Origin: Saprospiraceae bacterium
GTDB lineage: Bacteria > Bacteroidota > Bacteroidia > Chitinophagales > Saprospiraceae
Direction: 5' to 3'
DNA length: 64,000 bases
Assembly (NCBI GenBank): GCA_041392805.1
Contig: JAWKLJ010000001.1
Coordinates: forward strand, 3,100,001 to 3,164,000
A program made the translations under genes and the position numbers. Below are positions 43,677-52,170 of this stretch, in pieces; position 1 is the stretch's first letter; every line of letters begins with the position of its first letter. The notes below the pieces were generated by a model, which searched no databases, was not told where the DNA came from, and saw nothing but the letters and a program-made list of their open reading frames with translations.

Positions 43677-43940
43677 TTGTTGAATACAGTGTTAGCCGCG
43701 TCTCCCATTTTTGGCTGTTGCAACGAATGGGAAACCCTGGGTGCAGACAATGATTTAGTGGAGGATAAAGTTAAACACCTATTTGAAAGAGAACACATAG
43801 CTACTTCAAAGATATGGATAGAAAACACAGGTCCTCAAATCTATTGTTTTATCTGCTGTAAATGCCCAAGAACGGAAATCATTAAAGTATGGATTGATGA
43901 AGCAGATCAGGCAAAAGCAGAAGCGATTGGCTTTCAATAA
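43677..43940 (+). CDS. Small Cys-rich hypothetical protein (DUF2007-like)
   Basis: A frame of 87 codons from a TTG at 43677; the start is uncertain (GTG at 43689 also possible, no ATG). The product has CCNEW near its start, a helix (DLVEDKVKHLFEREHI), a CFICCKC metal-type cluster and an ending (IIKVWIDEADQAKAEAIGF) that recalls the beta-alpha signature of DUF2007 putative signal-transducing proteins. It is divergent from the metal operon, so a metal-linked role is conceivable. Without an ATG it may be a truncated gene. Confidence 0.4.
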   Translation: MLNTVLAASPIFGCCNEWETLGADNDLVEDKVKHLFEREHIATSKIWIENTGPQIYCFICCKCPRTEIIKVWIDEADQAKAEAIGFQ

Positions 43941-44004
43941 TTATAAGTGAGCGCATTTGTGGCTAAGTAAGCCACGAATTGACACGAATGTTCACGAATT
44001 GCTA

Positions 44005-44146
44005 AGTCCAACTTTCGACCTTCCCCCGCCATTCCTCAGTGGACTTCCCACCTCCCAACTTTCGACCTCCACTCTCGACCTCCACTCTCGACTTTTGACT
44101 TTCGACTTTCAACTTTCAACTTTCAACTTTCAACCTTCCCCCCCCA
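44005..44146 (+). repeat. Low-complexity CGACCT/CGACTT repeat patch
   Basis: Short units such as CTCGACCTCCA, TTTCGACTTT and CAACTTT recur many times in a pyrimidine-rich run on the plus strand. The same CGACTT hexamer theme occurs in the tandem repeat at 34440-35290 and in the dispersed elements. No coding potential. Confidence 0.8.
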
Positions 44147-45925
44147 TCACCGCAACACCAAAACCTCCTGTGCAATTTCGCCCGTCTGAACTTCTCCCAC
44201 CTCATCCACCAATTGGTAGCTCACCGTTACCACATATAAACCAGGGGGGACAACCTGCCCCTTACTTTTTCCATCCCAAAAATTATTGGTATTTCTACTT
44301 TCAAACAATAAATCTCCCCAGCGGCTGTAGACCTTCATGGTCATGGCTGTCAGGGTGCAATTGCTGTATAAACTTAGGCCATCATTGTAGCTGTCATTGT
44401 TGGGGCTAAGGGCGTTCGGCAGGAAAACAGCACATTTGCAAGCTTCCCGTTCCAGGGTGTAGGTATAGGTGATGGGTTGGACACAGTTCCGATTGGAAGC
44501 GCGGTAGGCGCCTTCCTGGTCGAGGAGGCGAGGGGTGGAGAGGGCATTATCAAGCCAGATAAAATCGGAGGAGGGCAGGGAGACCAGCCAGTTCTCGCCA
44601 CATTTCAAAAGCGTATCGACTTGCACCTGGTTGCCATGAGGGGCTTGGTCACATTGGTTTTGAAAAAGGGGCGTTTTTATGGTTGCTTTTTCAAGCTGTA
44701 TTTCTTCCTGGAACAGGCTCATATTTAAATCTCGAATAATGGTATCCAATGGTATAAAGGTGAGATTTGCATGATTGGGAAGGGTGGCTTGTATATCTTC
44801 CCAATAGAAGCAGTCATTGCCTTCTCCATCCAATGAAAACTGCAATAAAAAGTCGCCGACTTGGTTCGCATTCGTAGCGCCTGCGGCATTGCCCGCAATG
44901 GTTAAAATGCCATCATCACTTAGCGTGTGATCCGTATCTCCGGTCCGGAAGGAAAGGTCGGTCTGCAACTGCCGTTGTCGTAATATTTCACCAGTAGGAG
45001 CTAAAAGCAAGTAACATAGATAGTTTTCATTTGTACCTGGGCTACTGTAAACGGCAAGCAGGTTACCATCTGGCTGCATTTTTATAGCTGCGGCAGCCTG
45101 GGTGGAAGGGAATTTGGAGCTTGTCCAAATCAGGTGTCCACTTTTATCTAGTTTAAAAAAAAAGCTTTCTTCTTCTTGGGAGGATTCAAACACATATCCG
45201 CCTTCCACGGCAATGGGGCCCGCAATAGGAGTGGAAGAAGTAATGCTGGTATTGATACTGGCCCAGTCTAATGCACCATGCTTATCTAGTTTGTAAAGAT
45301 AGCTTCCTGATCGACCTAAAAATCCCCCATCTTCTAATATAATAGCTTCCCCGCCGGTATCAAAAGGCGTAAACCGCTTACCCCATTGGTAATTCAAATC
45401 TTCATCAAAAAGGGCTACAAACCCTTGTTTTTGGACATTCCAATCCAACAACAATCCATAGGCGAGCACCTGGCCATTTTTTAGGTCGAGGTTGTAGGTG
45501 AAATGGTCAACCGTTCCCGTATTGAACAGCAGAAAACGCCTTATGGAACCATTTGGCAAGACCTTCAACAAAAAGATCCTTTCGTCAAAACCTTTGTAGG
45601 CACTTCCATAGACAATAATTTCACTTTGGGCATTGATTTTGAAATCCCGAAATTCGATATATAGCCCAATGGTCTCATAACTATAAGACCACTCCACCTG
45701 CCCGCAATTATCCATCCGCGTTAGTAAAATCTTTCCATTTCCTCCTGAATTCAGGGCTTCAGTAGAGGAGTCGCCAATTAAGATATCTCCATTCGGAAAG
45801 CGAACAATCTTTTGATGTAAATACTTATCAGGCTCCTCCAATGTCTTGAGGTAGTCTTGGGATATCCCTCCTATACTATACAAAAAAGACAGTATAATGC
45901 CGCAGATAGAGTAGTGAAGCCTCAT
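44147..45925 (-). CDS. T9SS type B (gliding motility-associated) sorting-domain protein
   Basis: 592 residues with a signal peptide (YSICGIILSFLYSIGGISQ). The middle is a series of beta-propeller-like repeats (ILIGDSSTEALNSGGNGKILL; GQVLAYGLLLDWNVQKQ). The last ~95 residues are a CHU_C domain (VFLPNALSPNNDSYNDGL, MKVYSRWGDLLFES, NNFWDGK, PPGLYVVTVSYQ), the type B secretion signal of the Bacteroidota type IX system. The product is thus exported to the cell surface or medium. Substrate or partner unknown. This is the best taxonomic marker in the window. Confidence 0.92.
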   Translation of the reverse strand: MRLHYSICGIILSFLYSIGGISQDYLKTLEEPDKYLHQKIVRFPNGDILIGDSSTEALNSGGNGKILLTRMDNCGQVEWSYSYETIGLYIEFRDFKINAQSEIIVYGSAYKGFDERIFLLKVLPNGSIRRFLLFNTGTVDHFTYNLDLKNGQVLAYGLLLDWNVQKQGFVALFDEDLNYQWGKRFTPFDTGGEAIILEDGGFLGRSGSYLYKLDKHGALDWASINTSITSSTPIAGPIAVEGGYVFESSQEEESFFFKLDKSGHLIWTSSKFPSTQAAAAIKMQPDGNLLAVYSSPGTNENYLCYLLLAPTGEILRQRQLQTDLSFRTGDTDHTLSDDGILTIAGNAAGATNANQVGDFLLQFSLDGEGNDCFYWEDIQATLPNHANLTFIPLDTIIRDLNMSLFQEEIQLEKATIKTPLFQNQCDQAPHGNQVQVDTLLKCGENWLVSLPSSDFIWLDNALSTPRLLDQEGAYRASNRNCVQPITYTYTLEREACKCAVFLPNALSPNNDSYNDGLSLYSNCTLTAMTMKVYSRWGDLLFESRNTNNFWDGKSKGQVVPPGLYVVTVSYQLVDEVGEVQTGEIAQEVLVLR

Positions 45926-46042
45926 TCTTCAAATATCTGAAAACTAAAGCTAGAATAAAATTTTTTGCAAAATATTAAACCGATTAGCAAAAGCAAGACA
46001 GATTTAAGGGGTGTGAGGGAAGCGCATGTTGGAGGGAAAAAG

Positions 46043-46084
46043 GGAAGTCGGAAACATCATGGCACGCCTCCATTTCCGACTTCC
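46043..46084. terminator. Hairpin downstream of the RND operon
   Basis: GGAAGTCGGAAA (46043-46054) and TTTCCGACTTCC (46073-46084) form a perfect 12-bp stem 9 bp after the stop of the RND pump gene (minus strand). On that strand it is followed by CTTTTTCCCT. A terminator is likely; the core is also a CGACTT-type repeat. Confidence 0.65.
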
Positions 46085-46092
46085 AAATGGCC

Positions 46093-49000
46093 TTAAAGCG
46101 CTTGTTCCAATGTCGGGATCGTCGCCTCTTTCGTAAACAATTGATATAACACTGGCACCAGTAATAAAACAAAGGTGGTTGACGTAATCAATCCCCCGAT
46201 AATAGTCCACCCCATAGGCGCCCAGAGGGTTCCGCCAGTAAGGGTCAGCGGCAAAAGGCCCAAAATCGTCGTTAGGGTTGTCGCCACAATGGGAATAAAG
46301 CGCACTTCTCCTGCTTCGATGGCCGCCTCTATAACGGATTTCCCTTCCGCTATCAATTTATTGGCATAATCCACTAACACAATGGAGTTATTGATCGCTA
46401 TGCCGATCAAACTGGTTAAGCCCACAAAAGCGGTAAACGAAAAGGCTATCCCCGTCAGATAAAGAGCCAGGATAGAGCCTATAATAGCCAAGGGGAGGGC
46501 TGAGAAAATAATCAGTGGTTGGCTAAATGATTTAAACTGTATGATCAAAACACCAAAAATCAACAGCAAAGCCATTAAGGAGGCGACCCCCATCCCACCA
46601 AATGAATCATTCCGATTCTCTAAATCCCCTTTGAAAGTATAACTATATCCCTCTTCCCAGTTGATTTGATCCAACTGTGCTCGAATCCCCGCAATGACGG
46701 GGTCCAAGGTATAACCATTGTCCAAATCGGCAAGAACGGTGGCCGTTCTGTCGTTATCCAAATGGCTAATGATACTTGGGGCTTCAGAAAATTCAATATC
46801 CGCCAGTTGTTTTAATGGAATAAAATGCCCTGAAACAGATGCCACTGTCAACTGATTAAAATCTTCTAGTTTGAATTGCTCATCAAAATCATATCGCATC
46901 ACGATATTGTATTCGTCTGCATTACTATCCCTGAATTTCCCTATTGTTGCCCCATTCACAAAACTACGAATGGATTTATCTATCACATGGATTGGGACGC
47001 CCAGCATCATGGCTTTATCTCTATTGATCTTAAAATATAAATCGGTACTGTTATTGCGCAAGGGATTATCCACATTGATGACACCGGGTACCGTTTTCAC
47101 CACGTGCTCTACCTGTTTTGCATAAGATTGTAAATGGTCCAAATCTTCACCAAAAATTTTGACCGTAATAGGTGCTTCGGAAGGTGGTCCCTGAACAAAT
47201 TCCCGCACATCAATCCGTGCATTGGGATAAGTACCAAATTCTTTCCTGAGTTGATCCAACAGTTCGTAAAATTCATCAATATCGTATCTTTCCAAGACGA
47301 CAAATAGTTCGCCAAAAGTATTGGTGTAATTGACAGAAGCAATATTGTAATAAATGCGCGGATTACCATGTCCAACATTCGATGCGTAATATTCAACGCC
47401 TGCCGTGGTATCCAATACGCTTTCTACATAGCGCACTGCCTCATCTGTCGCATCGAGGTTGCTACCATTCGGCAAATTGACGGTAATTCGAAACTGCGGC
47501 TTCTCTGCTTTTGGGAAAAAACTAACGCCTACCAATGGAAATAACATCAAGGCTCCTACCAAGCTCAATACAGCCAATGTGACGGTCAAAAAGCGGTGTT
47601 GAAGGGCCCAGTTTAAGGCTTTTCGATAAGGTCCTTCTACAAATTTTTTAATGAGATTAAAGGTATATGTGGCGCGTTGAGCTTCCTGGTTTTTTTCTTT
47701 TAGGACTTTGCTAGCAATGTAGGGGGTCAAACTCACTGCAATGATGAGCGAAGCCGTAAGGGTGGCAATAACCGTAACGGGTAAAGCTTTTATAAAAGCA
47801 CCGGTTGTCTCAGGCATCATAATAATAGGAACAAAGGCTAGGACGGTAGTCAATGTCGCACTGGTGATAGGTGCAATCAGTTGCTGGGTCGCCTCTATGG
47901 CCGCCTCCCTTCGATTGTAGCCCATTCCTATGAATCGCTCAATGTTTTCAATAATTGCAATGGAATTATCAACCAAAAGGCCAAGTGCCACAATCAGACC
48001 TGCGATAGACATTTGTTGCAAAGAAAACCCCGAGGCATCTACGACCCACAACCCAATAAGGATAGACAAAGGGATGGCCATCATCACAATCGACGATGAT
48101 CGTGCACCCAATAAAAGGAAGATAATGACTCCCACCAGTACAATTCCTTGTAATAAATTAGATAAAAAGCCACTAACCCTGTCTTTTACACCTATTGCCT
48201 GGTCAAATACATAAGCAAGCTTAATGTCTCCGGCCAACTCCAACTGCCCAGCCTTCTCCTTTATAGGGTTGGCAATATCAAAAATATTATAGCCATCCTT
48301 TTGTTGGGTATTAATATAAATAGCCCGCTCGCCATTATATCGCGCCAACCAACGATCATCTTCATAATCGAAATAGACCGCAGCAATGTTTTTCAAGTAA
48401 ATGATCTTACCCTGGTAGCCGCCAACGACTGTGTTTTTTATTTCCGACAAGTTATCAAAGGACCCCGAAGTCTTGATGTTAAATAGTCGATTAGACACCT
48501 TTACCGCCCCGCCGGGAATATTAGCATTGTTACTTTGAATAGCCCGCTCTACATCATCTAGCGAAATATTCATTTCAGTCATCAATACAGGATTGAGCGC
48601 AATGCGAATTTCCTGCGCTGGATAAGCTTCTATTTCAACCTTTTTTACCCCTGGTACATCTTCAATTACACGCTTAATGCGCTCTGCCTCTGATTTCATT
48701 TTTTGGTAGGTGGCTTTCTCCGAAACCAGGGCCATTTGCATGATGTTTACCGTGCTGGTAGAAATTTTTCGGACATCGAGTTGATACAAATCTTCTGGCA
48801 ACTTACCTCTTATTTGGCTAACTTGTCGCAGTAAGTCATCATACTTGGCATCTGCGTCTACACCATAAGTAAATTCTACTTCCGTAACCGCTACCCCATC
48901 TTTGATAAGGGTCGACACTTCCTTTATATCTTCCAATTCATTCACGGCTTCCTCTATCGGATCGACCACCTGGCTCTCCATGTCCTCTGGATTGGCACCC

Positions 49001-49155
49001 GGGTATACGGCAACGATAAAACTCTGGGGAATTTCCACCACCGGGTCCTCCCGCTGAGGCATCCCGATAAAGGACATAACCCCCATTACCATTAAAGCCA
49101 CAAAAACGGTGAGCGTTAGTTGGTAATTATCAATAGCAAACTTTGGAATATTCAT
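46093..49155 (-). CDS. RND efflux permease (AcrB/MdtB class)
   Basis: 1020 residues, normal family length, with 12 membrane segments and two large periplasmic loops. Landmarks are the start FAIDNYQLTLTVFVALM, QREDPVVEIPQSFIVAVYPGA, LIVALGLLVDNSIAIIENIE (TM4 relay Asp), FGVLIIQFKSFSQPLI and GLTSLIGIAINNSIVLVDYAN. This is the hydrophobe/amphiphile (HAE) type rather than the metal type. It forms a tripartite system with the adaptor 4 bp upstream and the TolC protein further up. Substrate unknown. Confidence 0.92.
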   Translation of the reverse strand: MNIPKFAIDNYQLTLTVFVALMVMGVMSFIGMPQREDPVVEIPQSFIVAVYPGANPEDMESQVVDPIEEAVNELEDIKEVSTLIKDGVAVTEVEFTYGVDADAKYDDLLRQVSQIRGKLPEDLYQLDVRKISTSTVNIMQMALVSEKATYQKMKSEAERIKRVIEDVPGVKKVEIEAYPAQEIRIALNPVLMTEMNISLDDVERAIQSNNANIPGGAVKVSNRLFNIKTSGSFDNLSEIKNTVVGGYQGKIIYLKNIAAVYFDYEDDRWLARYNGERAIYINTQQKDGYNIFDIANPIKEKAGQLELAGDIKLAYVFDQAIGVKDRVSGFLSNLLQGIVLVGVIIFLLLGARSSSIVMMAIPLSILIGLWVVDASGFSLQQMSIAGLIVALGLLVDNSIAIIENIERFIGMGYNRREAAIEATQQLIAPITSATLTTVLAFVPIIMMPETTGAFIKALPVTVIATLTASLIIAVSLTPYIASKVLKEKNQEAQRATYTFNLIKKFVEGPYRKALNWALQHRFLTVTLAVLSLVGALMLFPLVGVSFFPKAEKPQFRITVNLPNGSNLDATDEAVRYVESVLDTTAGVEYYASNVGHGNPRIYYNIASVNYTNTFGELFVVLERYDIDEFYELLDQLRKEFGTYPNARIDVREFVQGPPSEAPITVKIFGEDLDHLQSYAKQVEHVVKTVPGVINVDNPLRNNSTDLYFKINRDKAMMLGVPIHVIDKSIRSFVNGATIGKFRDSNADEYNIVMRYDFDEQFKLEDFNQLTVASVSGHFIPLKQLADIEFSEAPSIISHLDNDRTATVLADLDNGYTLDPVIAGIRAQLDQINWEEGYSYTFKGDLENRNDSFGGMGVASLMALLLIFGVLIIQFKSFSQPLIIFSALPLAIIGSILALYLTGIAFSFTAFVGLTSLIGIAINNSIVLVDYANKLIAEGKSVIEAAIEAGEVRFIPIVATTLTTILGLLPLTLTGGTLWAPMGWTIIGGLITSTTFVLLLVPVLYQLFTKEATIPTLEQAL

Positions 49156-49159
49156 GGCC

Positions 49160-50299
49160 TTAGTTTTGGTTCTTTTGACTGATCAATACGGTTTCATCCT
49201 CTTCGATGTAGCCCACGCTGCTAACAATCACTTCATCAGCAGCTTTCAAGCCTTTACTTACTAATAATTGATTGCCGCGGATACGATGAATTTCGATGGG
49301 AACCTTCAACGCTTTTCCATTTTGAACCAGAAAGACCTCTCCCTGCTTGGCATCGGCCTTGATCAAGGCATCAACGGGAATCTCGAAAAGGGCCGTTTTT
49401 GCGCCAGACTCAATCTCTACCGTTCCGATAAAACCTGAGAAGAGCTTTTTACCCGCTGAAATGACTTCAATTTCTACTTCGTAGGTATTGGTGTAGGGAT
49501 CTGCAATACTTGCTATTTCTCGAATGATTCCCTCAAAAGTTTCGTCGCCATAAGCATCAAATTTCACTTTGGCCTGGTTTCCAAGGTCAACATGTATAAT
49601 GTCTTTGTCGGTCAAGTTTACGCGAATCACCATGGCCTTGTCTTTGGTACCAAAATCAAAGATGACTTTGCCCGGACTAGCTAATTCATTGGCTTCGGCG
49701 TGCCTGCGCAGGATAACACCATTTGAAGGGGCTATTATTTTGGAGTATTGCAGGTTAAATTCTGCTACCGTTACATTTCTATTGTTGAAGGCCAAGCCCT
49801 TTTCAGCCGCATCCAGTTGATTGCGGGTATTTTCGAGTTGCGCTTCCACATTTTCCAATTGCTCAAGGGTTGCGACACTATCTTCATAAAGGGCTTTTAC
49901 GTTCCGATAGTCTCGCTCCGCTAATTTGACGGCTAATTTGGCATTATCAATATTAATAGCCGCTTGTTCGCGACCAAGACCAGCTTGCTGGGTTTGTGCT
50001 TCAATCTCCGACAAGTCCAATGCTGCCAGGAGTTGTCCTTTTTCCACTTGTTGACCTTCATTGACGTATATTTTTTTAATAATCCCACCTGTCTTGAAGC
50101 TCAATTTACTTTCTTCTTTGGAAGCCAATTTGCCTGTAGCAAAGATGATTTCTTCGAAATCAACAGCAGCCGCTTTAAAGGTTTCGACTTTTCGGGCGGC
50201 AGGGGCCTTGGTTGCGTTATCTTGAGCGGCATCATTTCCGCAAGCTACAGCAATCAGGCCTAAGGTCAGGGAGAAAAGAATGTGATTTACCTTTTTCAT
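49160..50299 (-). CDS. RND efflux periplasmic adaptor (MFP), lipoprotein
   Basis: 379 residues with a lipoprotein signal (ILFSLTLGLIAVACGN). The barrel-sandwich motif halves are LSFKTGGIIKKIYVNEGQQVEKGQLLA and ISKIIAPSNG-type SKIIAPSNGVILRRHAEANE, separated by a coiled-coil hairpin (REDYRNVKALYEDSVATLEQLENVEAQ-like, about 115-165). The gene is 4 bp upstream of the permease on the minus strand and 115 bp downstream of the TolC-like gene. Confidence 0.9.
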   Translation of the reverse strand: MKKVNHILFSLTLGLIAVACGNDAAQDNATKAPAARKVETFKAAAVDFEEIIFATGKLASKEESKLSFKTGGIIKKIYVNEGQQVEKGQLLAALDLSEIEAQTQQAGLGREQAAINIDNAKLAVKLAERDYRNVKALYEDSVATLEQLENVEAQLENTRNQLDAAEKGLAFNNRNVTVAEFNLQYSKIIAPSNGVILRRHAEANELASPGKVIFDFGTKDKAMVIRVNLTDKDIIHVDLGNQAKVKFDAYGDETFEGIIREIASIADPYTNTYEVEIEVISAGKKLFSGFIGTVEIESGAKTALFEIPVDALIKADAKQGEVFLVQNGKALKVPIEIHRIRGNQLLVSKGLKAADEVIVSSVGYIEEDETVLISQKNQN

Positions 50300-50414
50300 T
50301 TTTAATGATATTGGAATGCTTTAAATACTAAGGGTTCAAGGGTGGAGCATAGGGTTTTATTATCATCTAAACTTATCTACGCTCCACCTCAAACACCTAA
50401 GTTTTTAAAATGAT

Positions 50415-51809
50415 TTAGTTAAAACTATATGTTCCGGTAGCTCGCTCCAGCTCTGCTTGCTTGATTTGAAAATCATAGCGCGTGAGGAGCAATTGCTGCT
50501 GGGCATTGGTGAGCTGGGTACGGGCATTGGTCAATTCAACTTGGTTGGTTTGCCCCAGGGCATATTTTTTAGCAACCAATTTATAGGCTTGTTCAGTGGC
50601 CGTCACCTGAGCGTCCGCCAATTCAATTTGTTTGAAGGAGGCCTCTAGTTCATGAAAAGCACTGATGGTTTGCAAGCCAATCTGTCGTTGGATTTCTTCT
50701 TTTCTTTTGCCAATTTCTTCTTTTTCAATCTTAGCCTGCTGCACTTTTGGTCTATTGCTTCGGTCAAAAAGATTCCAATTGAGGACAAGCGACCCCATGA
50801 CATAATCACTTTCTGCATCCAGGTTATAATTGGTCCCCTGAACCCCATAGTCGATTGCCAAATTGACAGATGGCAACCTATTTCCCTTGCTCAATTTAAT
50901 TTTATTGTCGGTTGCCGCGAGGTAGTAATTCATTTGTTGAATTTCTTCCCGATTGAGTTGAGCACTTTTTAAAAGGTTCTCCTTAGTACCAAGTGCGATG
51001 GGATCAATCGTTTCCTCCTGCAAGCTGATGGGAGTCTCAAAATCCTGGTTGAGTAGAAAATTGAAATAGGCTTTTGCCACATTTTCATTTTTTTGAGCCA
51101 CAGCCAATTCTTGTTCCACTTGTTTGACCTGCGCCTGGGCAGCGTAAACTTCATCAATGGTCACTTTATGGTTGCGATAAAGACTTTCACTCGTCCGTAG
51201 GTTTTCATTGACCAAGTCCATTGTGTTTTCAAATAAGCGGATGGCTTGAACGGCCTTTGCATAATTGAAATAGGCGATCTTTACTTCCTTCACCAATTCT
51301 TTTTTGTATACCTCTACTCCTATTCGCGTTGTTTCAGACAGGTTTTCCTGTATCTGCTGATTTTGGATAATCGCAGCATTGAAGAGTGGCATGGCCGCCC
51401 TAATTCGCGTTTCTTGCTCTCTCGTCCGCAAAAAATTGATTGACTCATTTTCTACCCTCGGATAAGCAGGAATATTGGGATAATTGGGGTTGGCATCGCT
51501 TGCTAAGCCATTGATTAAATTGAGATTGTCGTACACGGGATTCATTAAATCGCCAATGGGGAAGTCGATGGTCCGGCCCCCATCTGCCGCCGAGTAACGT
51601 GCATCAAAGGATAGTTTTGGAAAGAAAAGTGCTTTAGCTTCTTTCAAAGCTTCGAGGCTACGTTGGTAAGAAAGATTCTTTTGTTGCAAGGCTATGTTCT
51701 GATCGAGGGCTTGTCCAATATAGTTTTTCAAGGCCTCAGGTTGGGCATTTAATTTCCCAATCATTAGAAATAAAGCCAAGAGTAAGGCAGTCGGGTGATT
51801 AATTTTCAT
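50415..51809 (-). CDS. TolC-family outer-membrane factor
   Basis: 464 residues with a signal peptide (ALLLALFLMIGKLNAQ). Two internally repeated helical halves are visible; the first ends near HKVTIDEVYAAQAQVKQVEQELA and the second near GQTNQVELTNARTQLTNAQQQL, as expected for the two OEP repeats. First gene of the operon TolC, adaptor, permease. No regulator gene is found directly upstream. Confidence 0.92.
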   Translation of the reverse strand: MKINHPTALLLALFLMIGKLNAQPEALKNYIGQALDQNIALQQKNLSYQRSLEALKEAKALFFPKLSFDARYSAADGGRTIDFPIGDLMNPVYDNLNLINGLASDANPNYPNIPAYPRVENESINFLRTREQETRIRAAMPLFNAAIIQNQQIQENLSETTRIGVEVYKKELVKEVKIAYFNYAKAVQAIRLFENTMDLVNENLRTSESLYRNHKVTIDEVYAAQAQVKQVEQELAVAQKNENVAKAYFNFLLNQDFETPISLQEETIDPIALGTKENLLKSAQLNREEIQQMNYYLAATDNKIKLSKGNRLPSVNLAIDYGVQGTNYNLDAESDYVMGSLVLNWNLFDRSNRPKVQQAKIEKEEIGKRKEEIQRQIGLQTISAFHELEASFKQIELADAQVTATEQAYKLVAKKYALGQTNQVELTNARTQLTNAQQQLLLTRYDFQIKQAELERATGTYSFN

Positions 51810-52170
51810 GTTGAGCAGTTGTTATTTTCTTGTTACAAATCTCTTTTAATCTGGTGTGTTATGCCACTGCAAAACATTGAATCGTCTTTTTTAATTGCTG
51901 AATCGTTCAAACACAAAGCTGAATCGGCTTTCAGTGTTTTCTGCGTACAAATAACCAGAATTACACCCTGTCCATCGTCCGAGAATAGCATTTAGGAAGA
52001 AGTCGGACTGTTTTAAGGGCAGAATTTCTTCTTTCCGAATTGGTCCCTTGAGGTTTTTATAGTATTTTGTAGAAAACAGCCAACCTTTTGCCGTTAGGCT
52101 AATAGTTGCATGTGACTTTCTCAAAAAGTTGAGTCTCTATCTGACATTTGCTTATATTAAAATAGCATTG
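51810..52170. other. Divergent promoter region
   Basis: About 360 bp between the TolC-family gene (minus) and the dikinase gene (plus). No supported gene; a 77-codon frame on the minus strand has no recognisable family and an unlikely composition. The region should hold both promoters. No clear operator dyad was found. Confidence 0.5.

Noticed and set aside
51891..52124. 77-codon minus-strand frame in the divergent promoter region
   Set aside because: No recognisable family and no plausible ribosome binding site; it covers the sequence expected to hold promoters.
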